A stretch of DNA of 64,000 nucleotides from Charina bottae (GCA_023362775.1 JALMGJ010000002.1:109867481-109931480); one strand, 5' to 3'. Counted from the stretch's first letter, positions 1 to 10,880 are shown. Numbers and translations are program-made. Notes: generated by a model not told the origin, from the sequence alone.

Positions 1-1
1 T

Positions 2-544
2 TCAAGGGTGCTGTCCTCTTCTAGTCTCTTCCTGACAGCGGATAGAGCATGAGTGGTGGGGATGCTGGTGAAAAGGGAGGACACATCGAAGGAGACCATC
101 TGTATCCAGTTTCAGGATCTTTGCTTTGGAAACAAATTCTTCCGAATTATGGATGTGGTGTTCAGAGTGTCCAACTAGAGGTGTTAGTATGGTAGAGAGG
201 TGTTTGGCAATGTTGTATGTTACCGAATTAATGCTGACTATGGGTCGGAGGGGTGTTCCTTCCTTGTGGATCTTAGGAAGTCCGTAAATGCAGGGGATGG
301 CTTCTCCAGGATACAGACGGTGGTAGGTAATCCTATCGATGGAGCCATCATGTTCCAATTGTTTCAAACTGTCTATTACCTTTTTCTTGTAATTGTTGGT
401 GGGGTCTCTTTTCAGTTTTTCATATGTATGGTGATCCTCCAAAAGTGAGGTAATTTTATTGTGGTAGTCTGCAGTGTATTCTGCTTCATAGGTATAAGGG
501 TTTTGATTACTTCCCCAGCTTGATTCAAGCACCCCAAGGCACAC
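2..544 (-). pseudogene. Penelope-like element reverse transcriptase fragment
   Basis: This 180-residue open frame carries the Penelope-type RT signature YGLPKIHK followed by PLRPIVS and a SVTYNIAKHLS segment, which in PLEs lies in the N-terminal fingers of the reverse transcriptase. PLE RT copies RNA into DNA at nicked target sites. Only the N-terminal part of RT is present. Near the C-terminus the frame leaves the family pattern (after residues [11 protein letters not shown]), which indicates a frameshift, and the rest lies beyond the window edge. No catalytic YxDD block is visible. It is a dead fragment, probably of the same broad family as the GIY-YIG fragment at 2908-3243. Family assignment is by motif recognition. 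Confidence 0.82.
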
Positions 545-1248
545 TTTGGGTGGGTTTTGTCATTTTTCTGTTCACATCTGAATTACTAGCTTTTTGTAGA
601 TTGTCTTTGAAATTAAAGGATCCCATTAAAAGCAGAAGGATGAGAGGCTCTGTTAACTCTTAAGGGGGAAGGGGAAATTGGAAGCCAACATGTTTCAAAC
701 AATGGGAAAGCTTTCAGTTAAGCAAAATACAGAAGGAGGGAAATAAAAAGCTGACTCAATGTTGATCCCAGGAAGTCTACCGTTAGTCCACGTTTTAAGG
801 GGGGGGGAAATGCAAAATTACTTGGACTAGGTTCTATAGATGCTATGCAGGTTTGACCTTAGACGATGAGGACATAGAGTGGTCATTAAACTTTGCAAAC
901 AGGGTATGCATTTTAAAAAAAAACAGAACAAGAGATTTGAATAAAATTTTCATAAATGAGTTTTCTGTATAAATATATATGGGAAATAATTCTTATAATT
1001 TAATAAGCATGCAGATAGAGCATAGTTACCCATCATGAAGGGGAACACTACAATAAGGTAACCTGTTCCACCTGCTATCTAGCTACCAAACAGTAGATCA
1101 GAAATTTCATGCATCCTTCTTTTATCCTGAATCAGATTTGGTGTGGACAGCCCTTAAATTGAGGACTCCTGGACAGTGGATATGCTAGATATGTATCTTA
1201 TGACCTAAAAACTCCAATCAGCAAAAAAAAATCTTGTAAGGTCTATTG
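545..1248. other. No gene seen; AT-rich unique-looking DNA
   Basis: I see no open frame with recognisable motifs, no RNA gene and no clear repeat in this stretch apart from short homopolymers near 800 (G) and 915 (A). Confidence 0.5.
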
Positions 1249-1282
1249 GAGTTGTTGTTGTTGTTGTTGTTATTATTATTAT
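1249..1282. repeat. GTT/ATT microsatellite
   Basis: A (GTT)n run passes directly into an (ATT)n run. On the minus strand it lies just past the inner end of the neighbouring Bov-B fragment. The decamer GGTCTATTGG occurs on both sides of it (near 1240 and 1300). Confidence 0.9.
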
Positions 1283-1289
1283 TGGAGTT

Positions 1290-1660
1290 ATTGGAATTAG
1301 GGTCTATTGGCCACTAGCTGTCCTTTCGGCTTTGAGCTAGCTGCGTCATCACATCTGGGGCTAGTTGAACTTATCCTCTGTTCCTCCCCAGTAGCATCTT
1401 GACCATCTTCCAACCTGGGAGTCCCATCTTCCAATGGTATACCAACATATCTCTGGTTGTACTGATCCATTTAGTTTTCACGGCAAGAATACTGGGGTGG
1501 GTTGCTGTTACCTTCCCCAGGGATCGTATTTAATCTGACCTCTCTGCTATGACCTTCCTGTCTTGGGTGTCCCTTCACAGTTTAGCTCATGGCATCATTG
1601 AGGTGCTCAAGCTCCAGCACCACAACAAGGTAACAATCTCCTTTGCTGGGGATTGGAACC
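1290..1660 (-). mobile_element. Bov-B (RTE) LINE, 5' region only
   Basis: Read on the minus strand, this matches the 5' untranslated region of the larger Bov-B copy at 37104-37750 almost base for base. The shared blocks begin at CCAGCAAAGGAGA and include the stretch ending in CTAGCCCCAGATGTGATG. It contains none of the endonuclease or RT coding sequence and stops before the ORF. This is unusual, because target-primed LINE copies normally lose their 5' end and keep the 3' end. It also gives an uninterrupted reference showing that 37299-37597 is a later insertion in the other copy. Confidence 0.8.
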
Positions 1661-2112
1661 CATAGAAAATGTTTTTTAAAAGTTTGACTCTCCGCCTTTC
1701 TATCTTGGAGATATAATCAATTCAAAGGAACTTGGGTACATGTTATGGATATGGATGTGTCCCCTTCTAATTCCTTACTGGTTAGCCATTAGTAGTATAG
1801 TGAGACAGGTTCTTCTGAAGGCCATTAAATGTTAAAGAAGTTAATGTTTTGTTAAATTATATCTCCCCAAACTGGAATTTTTCAGTGCGTGAGGAACTTT
1901 GGCTATATCATGCTTGGACTGCTGCAAAAAAGATAATCATGTACTAATGGAACAATGCCTGTGTCCCAGACTTTGGCTTAACAAAATTTGTCAGTTTTCA
2001 GCTGGTGAATCAGCTTTGTACCAAAGGAGGGACAAGACCAGGCAATATGATTCTGTATGGATTAGATTTAATTCATTTTTAAAAATTGAATATTTTTTAT
2101 ACACACACACTT
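1661..2112. other. No gene seen
   Basis: Nothing recognisable is visible here. Short open frames lack motifs. Confidence 0.5.
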
Positions 2113-2205
2113 TGCATGTATATGCACATTTTGTACACACATGTATAATGTGTGTGCAATATAAATATACATTATTCATGTGTGTACAAAGTGTATATAC
2201 ATGCA
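2113..2205. repeat. Imperfect palindrome in a CA/TG-rich tract
   Basis: The left arm (2113-2150) and right arm (2170-2205) are near-perfect reverse complements. Both contain TTGTACACACATG and GCATGTATAT when read in their own direction. The arms are about 36 bp with a loop of about 20 bases. The surrounding DNA is alternating purine-pyrimidine (CA/TG, TA). It probably grew from a dinucleotide repeat and can form a long hairpin or cruciform. Confidence 0.8.
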
Positions 2206-2683
2206 CACATATAAACACATAATGATACACGATACAATTCAGGGTTTTTAAAGCATTTTTAGTTGCTTTTTGCTTTCTTTCCCCTTTTTCCTTATTCCCT
2301 AGGTTTTGCGTTTTTTGTTTTTGTTTTTGTTTTACTTTTTTATCTTTATCAAACAGCTTCTTTTGTATAACAAGTTAGATTTCTTTTTTTTAAACTATAA
2401 TTTCTTATATAATAGTAGAACAGTTATATAATTATAATGCTATTTAGTTCATAGACAATACTGCAAGCTACTAAGTTTTTGAAAGAAGTGTTAATTGGAA
2501 AGTTTTTAAAGTACAATTTTTTTAAAAAAAAGGATCACTAGCAGCAAAGAGCTGGAAGGGGCTAATTAAGCCATCAAGCTTAATGGTGACGCCCTGGTCT
2601 TTGCAGGAATCTAGATGAAAGCTTGGCATGGCCATTCCTGGGATGAAACTGGAAATACAGGCTAATTTGATGGTTTGAAAATG
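2206..2683. other. No gene seen; T-rich DNA
   Basis: The stretch is T-rich, with TTTTTG-type tracts around 2300-2340. I see no gene or recognisable element. Confidence 0.5.
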
Positions 2684-2764
2684 TAAAATACACTGTCTAT
2701 GAAGGTTCTCAGTCATCCAGGTGGAATTGTCTGTAGCTTGAATAATGTCAACTGGATTTCTATT

Positions 2765-2815
2765 TTCTCAGTGGAAACGTTTCGCTCCTTATCCAAGGAG
2801 CTTCTTCAGTCTGAG
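2765..2815 (-). ncRNA. Hammerhead-ribozyme-like motif in PLE 3' terminal repeat
   Basis: On the minus strand the core CTGAAGA (2803-2809) is followed by a stem II of about five GC-rich pairs (AGCTCC...GGAGC) and then GAAA (2780-2783). GAAA continues directly as CGTT, which gives an A-U and C-G two-pair stem III with no loop and T as the cleavage-site nucleotide. Conserved core positions (C3 U4 G5 A6, any base at 7, G8 A9, and GAAA) are all present. Stem I pairing (CTCAG with CTGAG) needs a small internal loop. Activity is inferred, not shown. Confidence 0.65.
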
Positions 2816-2907
2816 CAAAGTTAGTAAGGGGATCCTTAAATATGTTTCTAGGTGGCTGTGTGACCTTACACCTGGGGCTAGGTCATGGTTATTTTGAGAT
2901 GTTATTT

Positions 2908-3243
2908 CTAAGCCCCTTTATCATCTAAAGGAGGATCGTTAAGATTACCATGCTGCTGTTGAGCTTGCGAAATGGTCTTAATCTTCCTAGGCACAGAAGA
3001 CAAAGCAGGAAAGAAAATAGGGGAAAGATTGTTCCTGAGGCCCCCACCTCTATTCAAGGAAGGATTTTCCAAGTTGGCATAAATGGATTCCTTGACCCCT
3101 CTCTCAAACCACCTATCTTCTCTGTCTAAAATGTGAACATTTATGTCCTCAAATGAGTGTCCTTTTTCCTTTAGATGAAGATAAACTGCTGACTCTGGTC
3201 CTGTGGTGTTACTTCTCCTGTGTTGGGCCATCCTCCTGTACAA
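2908..3243 (-). pseudogene. PLE GIY-YIG endonuclease C-terminal fragment
   Basis: The 111-residue frame contains AVYLHLKEKGHSFED, VHILDREDRWFERGVKE and NPSLNRGGGLRNNLSP. This series is typical of the C-terminal end of the GIY-YIG endonuclease of vertebrate PLEs. The endonuclease nicks target DNA to prime reverse transcription. The GIY and YIG strands and the catalytic arginine lie upstream and are missing because the copy is 5'-truncated at its inverted terminal repeat. It has no start codon of its own that makes biological sense. Confidence 0.85.
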
Positions 3244-3269
3244 AGGTTGTTTGGTTTCTCCTTACTAAC

Positions 3270-3325
3270 TTTGCTCAGACTGAAGAAGCTCCTTGGATAT
3301 GGAGCGAAACGTTTCCACTGAGAAA
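3270..3325 (+). ncRNA. Hammerhead-ribozyme-like motif in inverted PLE repeat
   Basis: On the plus strand CTGAAGA (3280-3286) is followed by the stem II hairpin 3287-3305 and GAAACGTT (3306-3313). It is the inverted partner of the motif at 2765-2815 and differs by one base in the stem II loop (ATAT for ATAA). All core bases are kept. Transcripts of opposite strands would each carry one motif. Confidence 0.62.
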
Positions 3326-3371
3326 ATAGAAATCCAGTTGACATGATTCAAGCTACAGATAAAATACACTG

Positions 3372-4483
3372 GTTTCTCCAATCCATTTCCACTGGTAGAT
3401 TTTACTAGCTATAGTATAAAATGTTTTCACCAAAATAGTGAGCTTACAACACTGAACTATCAAAACAAAGCATAAAAATAAACATAACACTGCCATTTTT
3501 AGCTCTCAGGGTATCAGGATAACTTCAGTACTGTACCTCAGTTTAACAAAAAATCATGAATTTGTAGAAAACGCTATGGAATTATGTGTCATTTCCTATA
3601 CAGAAAGCATAGGCATCCATGGGTTGTGAGGGAGCAAGGGACAATATATGTTTTGTGACACAAATCATATGACTTCCATACTTGTATCTGCTATTGGGAC
3701 CCAAGTTCAAAAGACCTGTGGTTTGTGTTGTAATGCATGTTTAATCATTTATTCATCATTGGATTTGTACCAGCTGCCTAGGGAGCAAAGGAGGAAAGAT
3801 GATAAGATGATTTTGCAGTTCTTCGCAGACTTTCCTAAGAGTAAATCCCACTGAACACAAGAGCAGGTATTTCTAATAAACCTAAATAACTTTGCATAAA
3901 GTCACATACAAATATATTTACAATAGAATAATATGTTCATGCAATAAAATATTTTCTCTCTGTGTAGATTATTTACAGGTACATCTAGTTCAAGTACAGG
4001 AAAAGGCTTGACCAAGAATATATTTGGGAAAGTAAATTGAAGATTCAGATTCTTAGTAATTTCAAATATTATTTACTTGTGGTCCTAAAATATATAACAT
4101 AGAAAGTGATAGATCTGATACCAAACAACAAATCTCAAAACATTGCAGTTACCTTTGAAAAAATTACAAATTTAGTTAAAATAGTTTGGTTTCATTTTCA
4201 GTCGTGTGTGTGTGCGCGCATGCATGTATGTGCATGTGCGTGCATTCCTATGTCTGCCACTACTGGCATCTTCCAGCTTCTATCTTGAAAAAGACAGTTG
4301 AGCAAATATTTATCTTCTAGCTCCATGGCATTTTGGGCTTTGGCCTGGGTATGACACAAAGACTATTCTTATGGCCTCTGTGTGTATGAGAATTCTAATT
4401 AGGCTTCTGTAGTAAAAATTGCACTCAAATTATTGATCATTTTTTCTGCTTACTTTTTTGAAACTATCTGTCAGAATACAAAA
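3372..4483. other. No gene seen
   Basis: This is AT-rich DNA without recognisable coding motifs. The open frame at 3648-3854 has no family resemblance that I can name. An alternating TG/CG tract lies at 4203-4246 (separate entry). Confidence 0.5.
4203..4246. repeat. Alternating TG/CG tract
   Basis: Alternating purine-pyrimidine sequence (GTGTGTGTGCGCGCATGCATG) of a type that can adopt Z-DNA. It is degenerate beyond the first 20 bases. Confidence 0.75.
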
Positions 4484-4891
4484 TGCTGGGGCTGCCAATG
4501 TTCCTTCTAGACCTCAGAGCAATATGTTCTATTGAGTAAGCAGACATTTACAAGAGATTAGATAAAATAATCTATTTACTCTATATACATACGTCGTACA
4601 ATACAGTCCAGTAACGTCCAACACAGATACAGATGAGAAGAATAGTAACGAGGAGAATGAACACTAGAATTTCTCTACTTTTATACAAACATCAACCAAT
4701 CACATTATAGGTCAAACAAATTATCTGCCACACCCAGCTTAAACTATATCAGCTGCAGTATGTGTCACCACTTACTTCAACAATGGCTGTGCTAATTGAA
4801 TGACTTGCAGAAAGTATTACCTCTCACCTATTTACCTCTCCTGTCTAATTAATCTATCTGTAAATTCTGGGTATTTATTCAAACCCCAACA
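4484..4891 (-). mobile_element. Candidate solo LTR
   Basis: Read on the minus strand, the 408-bp block begins TGTTGGGG and ends CCCCAGCA, so it has TG...CA ends within a short 8-bp inverted repeat (one mismatch). A TATA-like box (TATAAAAGTAG, minus strand, near 4680) lies about 210 bp from the 5' end, as in LTR promoters. I could not find a 4-6 bp target duplication, and AATAAA lies near the wrong end. An LTR is therefore likely but not certain. Confidence 0.45.
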
Positions 4892-7584
4892 CTATCGGAT
4901 TAACTTTTTCTACCAAAATGAACTGCTACTCTAGGAACACTTGAGAATTATTCCATTTATTATTCATGAGTTCCAAAAGTGTGGAGGTGGACAATTTATT
5001 TATATGCCATCTTTCAGGGAGAGTTTTTGAGAGTGTGTGCAATCAAATATTTTACACATGATTAAAACAGTATCTTATTACAACAACAGCATAAAATCAG
5101 AGTAGTAAATACTTGTAATTATGCATTCCCTTTGTGCAATATGTTGTATTTCATTCAGTCCTTTCTCTGATTTTGGCAAATTAACTTTTATCAGCTGTTG
5201 ATGGGTTGAAGATATCACAAATGCATGCAAGTAAGTGCAAATGGTCCTTTTTAATTTCTAATAGTGACAAAAGAACCTTTCATCCAGTTAATCCACAGAA
5301 AATAGTATTTAGATCCCTGCTCAGTATGCATAGCACAGTGTTCATTTATAGCACATCAGAAGAAGCAAGAGCAAACAACAATGTTAAATGAAAATGTGCC
5401 TGGTGAGGTGTGAAAGTGAGGCAAAGGGCACTTCACACAAGTGGATTAATTTACAGGGTTTATTCAGGTTTGTGAGAAGGATAAATAAAACTTCATCAAG
5501 AATGTTGACCTGGAATAACAAACTGCAGCGTTCTGAAAGGACCAGATCAATCCCAGTATGTTATTAGTGGGTCTTTTATCAATCAACAATGTAAGAAGAG
5601 AGACTGAAAGTATCATAACATCTATGAAGGGAAGTTATTCCTTTCCTAACTAGTTGAAAACATTTGTCCACCACTCTCCATCTGATTAAGATTTTAGTTT
5701 GGACAACTGCCAGTTTGGGCAAATGCAATTAATAGGAACAAAACAGAGAGATGTTTTTGAAATAAATTCAGTTCCACAAGAGTTGAAAATGCCTCAGTGA
5801 TTTGTTTGTTTCTTTATGCTTTGCTGGAACAATATTTACTATGGAAAGAGGCACTCCCTCAAGTATTTGTTTCTCAAGGCATTACAGCTCAAAGGCAGAT
5901 GCCAACATATTTCCCTGGGCTAGGAATAAAACAGGTCCCTTTTGAATTTTTCTGCTAGAAAGAAACTGAGTGGCAAGCATTGGTGGAAGTGGGCAACTTG
6001 AGATGGAAAGTCATATATACTTTAGGCTAGTGAACTGATAAACCCCAATGATATCCCATAAGTCATGCTACTTCCAGGAATTTTCAGCAGACAAGTAAAA
6101 AAAGAGGCAGATGGAAAGAATCAATCTTGTCAGGTAATCTGGGATATATTAACACAAGAACACAAGGGGACCTCCATGGAGTTTGGGCATCTCTGAATCA
6201 CTGCAGCACACTATAATTTAGCCAATTTAATCCAGAAAATTTGGCCAATGATAGAGACTGGCAATCTCTGATAGCTGGGTTTTTGGAGGGACACACTGGG
6301 TAACATGATGGTGCAAAATCGATGGGGCTTTGTCCTGTATGGGAGAGGTTCCCCCCCCCAAGGATTATGATTTGCATTGTTGTGAATACATACTTTAAGT
6401 TGGAGTTCCCTGAGTTTAGGAAGGTCAATACCAAAATAGAGAATCTCCCAAGAAATTGTTGTGAGTTTTGTTTCTTGAAGTAGTTTATTTGGGAGCTTAT
6501 TGAGAGCTCTCATGATTGGATTTATTTATTATTGGAGTTGTACACTGCTTTTCTATTTGATAAGAAAGGTGACTAATCCTCTCACCAACCTTCTTCATTT
6601 AGCAGTTGGTTAGCACCTTCCACCTTGAACATTTCATCCCAGCCAGGCAGGAACATTTGCATTCCTACCAATATGGAGTTTGTTCAAATATTTACAGATA
6701 TTGCATTGGATGGCTGTGCTGGCTGCAAAAGGAAAGGGCTGATAATGCTTAACTGTATGAATAGCATTTATTAATATTACAACAGGAAAACAAACACAAA
6801 AAGCATTACCACCACTCACAGTTACTAATTTGCTAGGCTCTGCCAACAATACCAGTCTTTACAGGAAATAAGTACATTAGTAATCCACAAGGAAAACACA
6901 AGGGCCTCTGTTCTCCATACAAGCCAGTAGCAACAAGGAACAGGAGTATACAGAGTGCATACATATCCAAACCTCAACAAATTTTATATAAATTTGTTAT
7001 ATAAATTAAATAAATAAAATAAAATAAATAAAATCAAATTCTTATTTTCCCATGAACCTACCCATCCCATACATTGCTTTGACACTAAAATTAAGACACA
7101 AAACAACACACTTGAACTAAACTAGACTGGGGTGTGGTAATTTTTTTTCAGATTCAGATAGCCAGATATACTGTATATTGACCAGTTTCCCCAGCATCAT
7201 CCACAGCAGGAATACTCCATCTCCAAGACCCTAATAAGTCCTCAATCCTCTGTCTCTCAAAGCAGCAGCTTCAGATCCAGAATGGCTTCTTGGTGAGCCA
7301 TGTGCTCAGCTGCTCCTCCTGTTCCCTAGCATTCTGCTTCCAGATCACCCCATCCAGCTTCTCCTCCAGAGCTGAGCCAGTATATTCTCTCTAGTTGCTT
7401 CAACTAAAGAAAGGACCATTGTCCTGCTGAAAGTGATGCTTGATGGTGACCATAAATTCCATCTGAAGAGGGTCCTTTTCCTTCTACAAAGTGCTAGCAT
7501 CTACTGTCATTGTCTTTATAAGTCTTATGCAGCTTGCCAAATAATTAATGTCACTCTACTTCTACCTTGTAGTACTTCTCTGTG
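4892..7584. other. No gene seen; weak coding-like trace near 7290-7410
   Basis: No element was recognised in most of this stretch. On the minus strand near 7290-7410 a short frame reads ALEEKLDGVIWKQNAREQEEQ and is closed by stops on both sides. It could be an old processed pseudogene or chance. There is an AT-rich simple stretch at 6978-7035. Confidence 0.45.
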
Positions 7585-7737
7585 ATGTTTATTTATTATT
7601 TATTTTATATTGATTGTGTTTTTTAGATATTTCCTATTTTGTATAGCTTTTAAATTTTTAATTATTGTAACCCGCCCAGAGTCCCTTGCATGGGAGATGG
7701 GCGGGGAATAAATTGAAATAATAAATAAATAAATAAA
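7585..7737 (+). mobile_element. LINE 3' tail (L2/CR1-like)
   Basis: The stretch ends with the reptile LINE tail CCGCCCAGAGTCCC followed by GAGATGGGCGGGGAATAAAT and an (AAAT)n tail. The same tail recurs inverted at 9744-9800 and 37299-37450 and at the end of the SINE at 61635-62110. No coding part is present. Confidence 0.65.
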
Positions 7738-8756
7738 ATGTTACTGAAACCTGAAAACTGCTTTTCCATGGTGGCACTGATGCTTTGGAACAGCCTCAGG
7801 CACCCTCCAGGTTGCTCCTCCAGAAAATGTTAAAAATAGAGTTATTTTGGAGGGCATTCTCTTAAGCTAAAGATAAAGATAAAGCACTGTAATGTCCTTT
7901 ATCTCTTTAGTTTTGTTTTCCATTTGTTAATGTTGTTCTTTTACTTGGTGTCGGGGGAAGGTTATGATGTTATTTGTTGTCATTTTAAACATACCATGGA
8001 TGTGTTAAGGTTTGGTTATAGTCTACACTACATAAACTGGTGAGAGTCATTAGACTGCAGTGGGGTATACATTTAACGAATACATAAATACATAAAATAT
8101 TTAGATTAATAGAAATGCTTTGCATTGGTTGTGGGACTGAAGTTGGATTCTTCCACTCCCCTTCCTCCACCCACTGCTCACTGTTAGGCTCATCCAGACC
8201 ACCAATTTAATATGTTTTCTTCCTGTCTTTGAGTCAACAGGAAATTAGATTTATATAAAATGTGTTGCCCCAAGCTTTACTGTGCTTGGCAATGAGGCTG
8301 CCTTCACACAATTTAATGCTGGGTAGTTTCATGGCAGCGATTGGTGGATTTCCCATTGGGATGGGAAAACCACCACCAATCACTGACCATAGCTAACCCT
8401 GAGGCAGGCATTGGGAGTGCCTTTCACAAATAATTAGTGTTGATCATATGACAACTTGTACATGCATAATACACTAGATAGAGTCTGGTAAATATGCACA
8501 TAGAGTGACTTGGTTCAAGTGATTGCTCAACTATCAAGAGATCTGCAAGAGAAAGCCAATTCCCTTCCATGTGCAGATTTCTCTTGCTGGATAAGTATAC
8601 ATTTAATTGTTTCTGTGACTTTTGATCAGTTTTTCTTGAAATAAATTTTATTTTATTGCATACTTTTTGTGGCATATTTTGCCTTATACATTTTAGCTTT
8701 TATTGTTTCCTGTTCTTACTTCTTTAAATGAAGGAATGGGGGTTAGAAGTAATTCT
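7738..8756. other. No gene seen
   Basis: The phrase GGAACAGCCTCAGGCACCCTCCAGG near 7786 resembles old CR1/L3 debris but is too short to assign. The rest is unassigned. Confidence 0.4.
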
Positions 8757-8801
8757 CATTCATTCATTCATTCATTCATTCATTCATTCATTCATTCATT
8801 C
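8757..8801. repeat. (CATT)n microsatellite
   Basis: An uninterrupted tetranucleotide run of about 11 units. Confidence 0.95.
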
Positions 8802-9743
8802 CCTACCAGCTACCTTCTTTGCTTTAGTGCTTAAGTTCCCTAAACATCAGTTTACTATGAAAGGAGAACAGATGAACTAAGGGCAAATATATTCTGGGGA
8901 CAATTCAATCACATGCCAAAGGTGTAACAAGTTTTATGCCCAAAATCTCTCTTTTCACCTTTCATATATTTTTACTGGTCTCTTTCAACTTGAGCAAATG
9001 CTACCAATTTCTTAAAGATTATAGCACTATCTGAAAGACTGTCACAGTCATATTACTCACCAGGAGTTTGTTTTCTATTTTGATGGTAAAACAACTATTG
9101 GCCCAATATAAAGTAATTGATCTTAAAAGTGTTTCATTTGTCACTGTCACTCCTTTGGCAACATTGCAGCCAACTATAAAGGGCAGATTGGGGGGGGGGG
9201 GGAGGACAAAAATAATGAACAAGATTGTATGCTTTGAAAGGCTGAATTGCAGATTTACTGTAATGCAATATACTTCCAAAGTAAGTTAACCAGAGCCAGC
9301 ATTAAGGGGTGGAAATCATTAATTAAAGTGAATGCATAAGACTACGATCTTCATTCTGATACATTGCACTGTTGTTTCCACTGCTGTATGCATCTCACCA
9401 CGTTTGCTACAAGCAAAAAGAAAAAAGGTAATCTACATTGTACAGACTGTTATTTTCATAGTGCAAAAGTAGTTGACTTTCCCATCCATTTCTGCTGCTG
9501 CTGCTTCCTACATTCTTTTCCAAATTGCTGGGAAATTGTTCCAGAACAGATGTTGGGAAGGACTGCTGGGGAAAGGCATTCAATCCATTCATAGTGCCTG
9601 ATTGACTGGCATAAGGACACTGATGGATACAACCACAAGAAACTGAAAGCTAAAGATTAATGCTAAAAGTATTAGTGTTCATGCTTTTAAATGAACAAAA
9701 TGAATAATTATAACATTATTGTATTGGAGTATGAAACCAAGTA
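8802..9743. other. No gene seen
   Basis: A G-run of about 13 lies at 9190-9203. No coding or repeat family is recognised. Confidence 0.5.
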
Positions 9744-9800
9744 TTTTATTTATTTATTTGTCAAATTTATCACCGCCCATCTCTACAAAAGTAGACTCTA
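9744..9800 (-). mobile_element. Short L2/CR1-like LINE tail, inverted
   Basis: (TTTA)n is followed by CACCGCCCATCTC and a worn remainder, the reverse complement of the tail described at 7585-7737. Confidence 0.5.
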
Positions 9801-10574
9801 TTAAAAGTAGTAAGTATGCCCTTACTATAGTTGTTCAAGTCATTTGTCAACAAGAAGCCTGCTTACTACTTCTCCATATATAATATAAGGCATTTCTAGA
9901 ATACAAAAGGCAGGAACTTTAGATTCCCTAAAATTTATACTAGGAGAAATTTGCCTTTTTGTAGTCAAACAAAAATGTGTAGTGGTTTCATCGAATCTGC
10001 TGCATGTCAGCAGTAATCTTTCTGTGATGATATGTTGCTTCTAATCAATTTTATTTTATTTCAGTATGCAGTTTATATCCCAACTGTTATAATATTGGCC
10101 TTAAAGTCGTTGCTATTCAATATAGCTCTACAGATTCCATGTTAAAGTGACACTTTAACCAGATTCACACTGATAGTAATATAGTCCATGAAGTTCACCC
10201 CCAACCCAAATAATATACAGAAAATCTAGGGGAGGGGCTGCAGACATGAAATGTGATTCTGCTTTGGCATTTATGTGACTTGCAGCTGCAACTCTTTTTA
10301 TTGTTGCAGTTGGACTTGGAAAGGCCAAGGGCCCATCTAGCCTTCTGTTTCTAGAGTGACCAACTCACTAACAGAAAACCCACAAGCAGGACATGAATGC
10401 AATAGCACCTTCTTCCTTGTGTTTTCCATTCTTAGTTTTAAAGAATCAAAGAGCTGGGATAAGCCATTTCACTACTGAGTCCATTTGCTAAGTGCAGGAA
10501 TCCTTCAATTAAAAGCCATTGAAGATTATTTTTAATCCAAAGGGAGGAAGGGACAGGGCATACCTATCTGTGAG
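9801..10574. other. No gene seen
   Basis: AT-rich DNA with no recognisable feature. Confidence 0.5.
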
Positions 10575-10654
10575 ATATTTTACTTACCAATCGAAGAGAA
10601 TATTTGTAGCTCAGGGTTGAACTGTGGACTCCTTGGTGCTCTCTGAGCCTTGTT

Positions 10655-10705
10655 ATTTTCTTGCAGATGTTTCATTGCCAGAGTAGGCAACATCTTCAGT
10701 GTGAA
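10655..10705 (-). ncRNA. Hammerhead-like motif, stem III worn
   Basis: On the minus strand CTGAAGA (10693-10699), the stem II hairpin (GTTGCC...GGCAAT) and GAAA (10670-10673) are kept. The next bases are CATC instead of CGTC, so the second stem III pair is a C-A mismatch. It is probably weak or inactive. Confidence 0.55.
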
Positions 10706-10825
10706 AAGGGAGTGGGACTTGCTCTCACTCACAGCCCAATCAAGGAACTCCTAAGGAGAGACCAACACCTCCACCAACACAAGCAGGACAAGCCATGGTA
10801 TATAAACAGAGAGCAAGTCCCACTC

Positions 10826-10880
10826 CCTTTTTGCACTGAAGATGTTGCCTAGTCTGGCAATGAAACGTCTGCAAGAAAAC
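10826..10880 (+). ncRNA. Hammerhead-like motif with good stem I
   Basis: CTGAAGA (10836-10842), stem II TTGCC...GGCAA and GAAACGTC (10862-10869) are all intact. Stem I pairs the preceding CTTTTTGCA with the following TGCAAGAAAA through eight or nine pairs including one G-U. A two-pair stem III with cleavage-site C completes the fold. This is the best-formed copy in the window. Confidence 0.7.

Larger units (their letters stand above)
2684..3371 (-). mobile_element. Penelope-like element insertion with inverted terminal repeats
   Basis: The insertion (2696-3359) is flanked by perfect 12-bp target duplications TAAAATACACTG (2684-2695 and 3360-3371). On the minus strand it holds an inverted partial terminal repeat (3263-3359), the 3' end of the PLE coding region with a GIY-YIG endonuclease remnant, and the sense-oriented 3' terminal repeat (2696-2824). 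The two terminal repeats are reverse complements over about 95 bp with few differences. A 5'-truncated body with an inverted partial terminal repeat is a known PLE architecture. Each terminal repeat contains a hammerhead-like core (listed separately). Confidence 0.88.

Noticed and set aside
1899..2230. Two Cys/His/Tyr-rich frames on opposite strands with similar sequence, at first sight a metal-binding peptide
   Set aside because: Both are translations of the CA/TG palindrome, which explains the similarity between strands.
7290..7430. Minus-strand segment reading ALEEKLDGVIWKQNAREQEEQ as a possible host exon
   Set aside because: It is bounded by stops within about 40 codons and has no splice-site support. 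No family could be named, so it is only mentioned as a possible old pseudogene trace.
8757..8801. Possible CRISPR-like or satellite array
   Set aside because: It is a plain tetranucleotide microsatellite without spacers.
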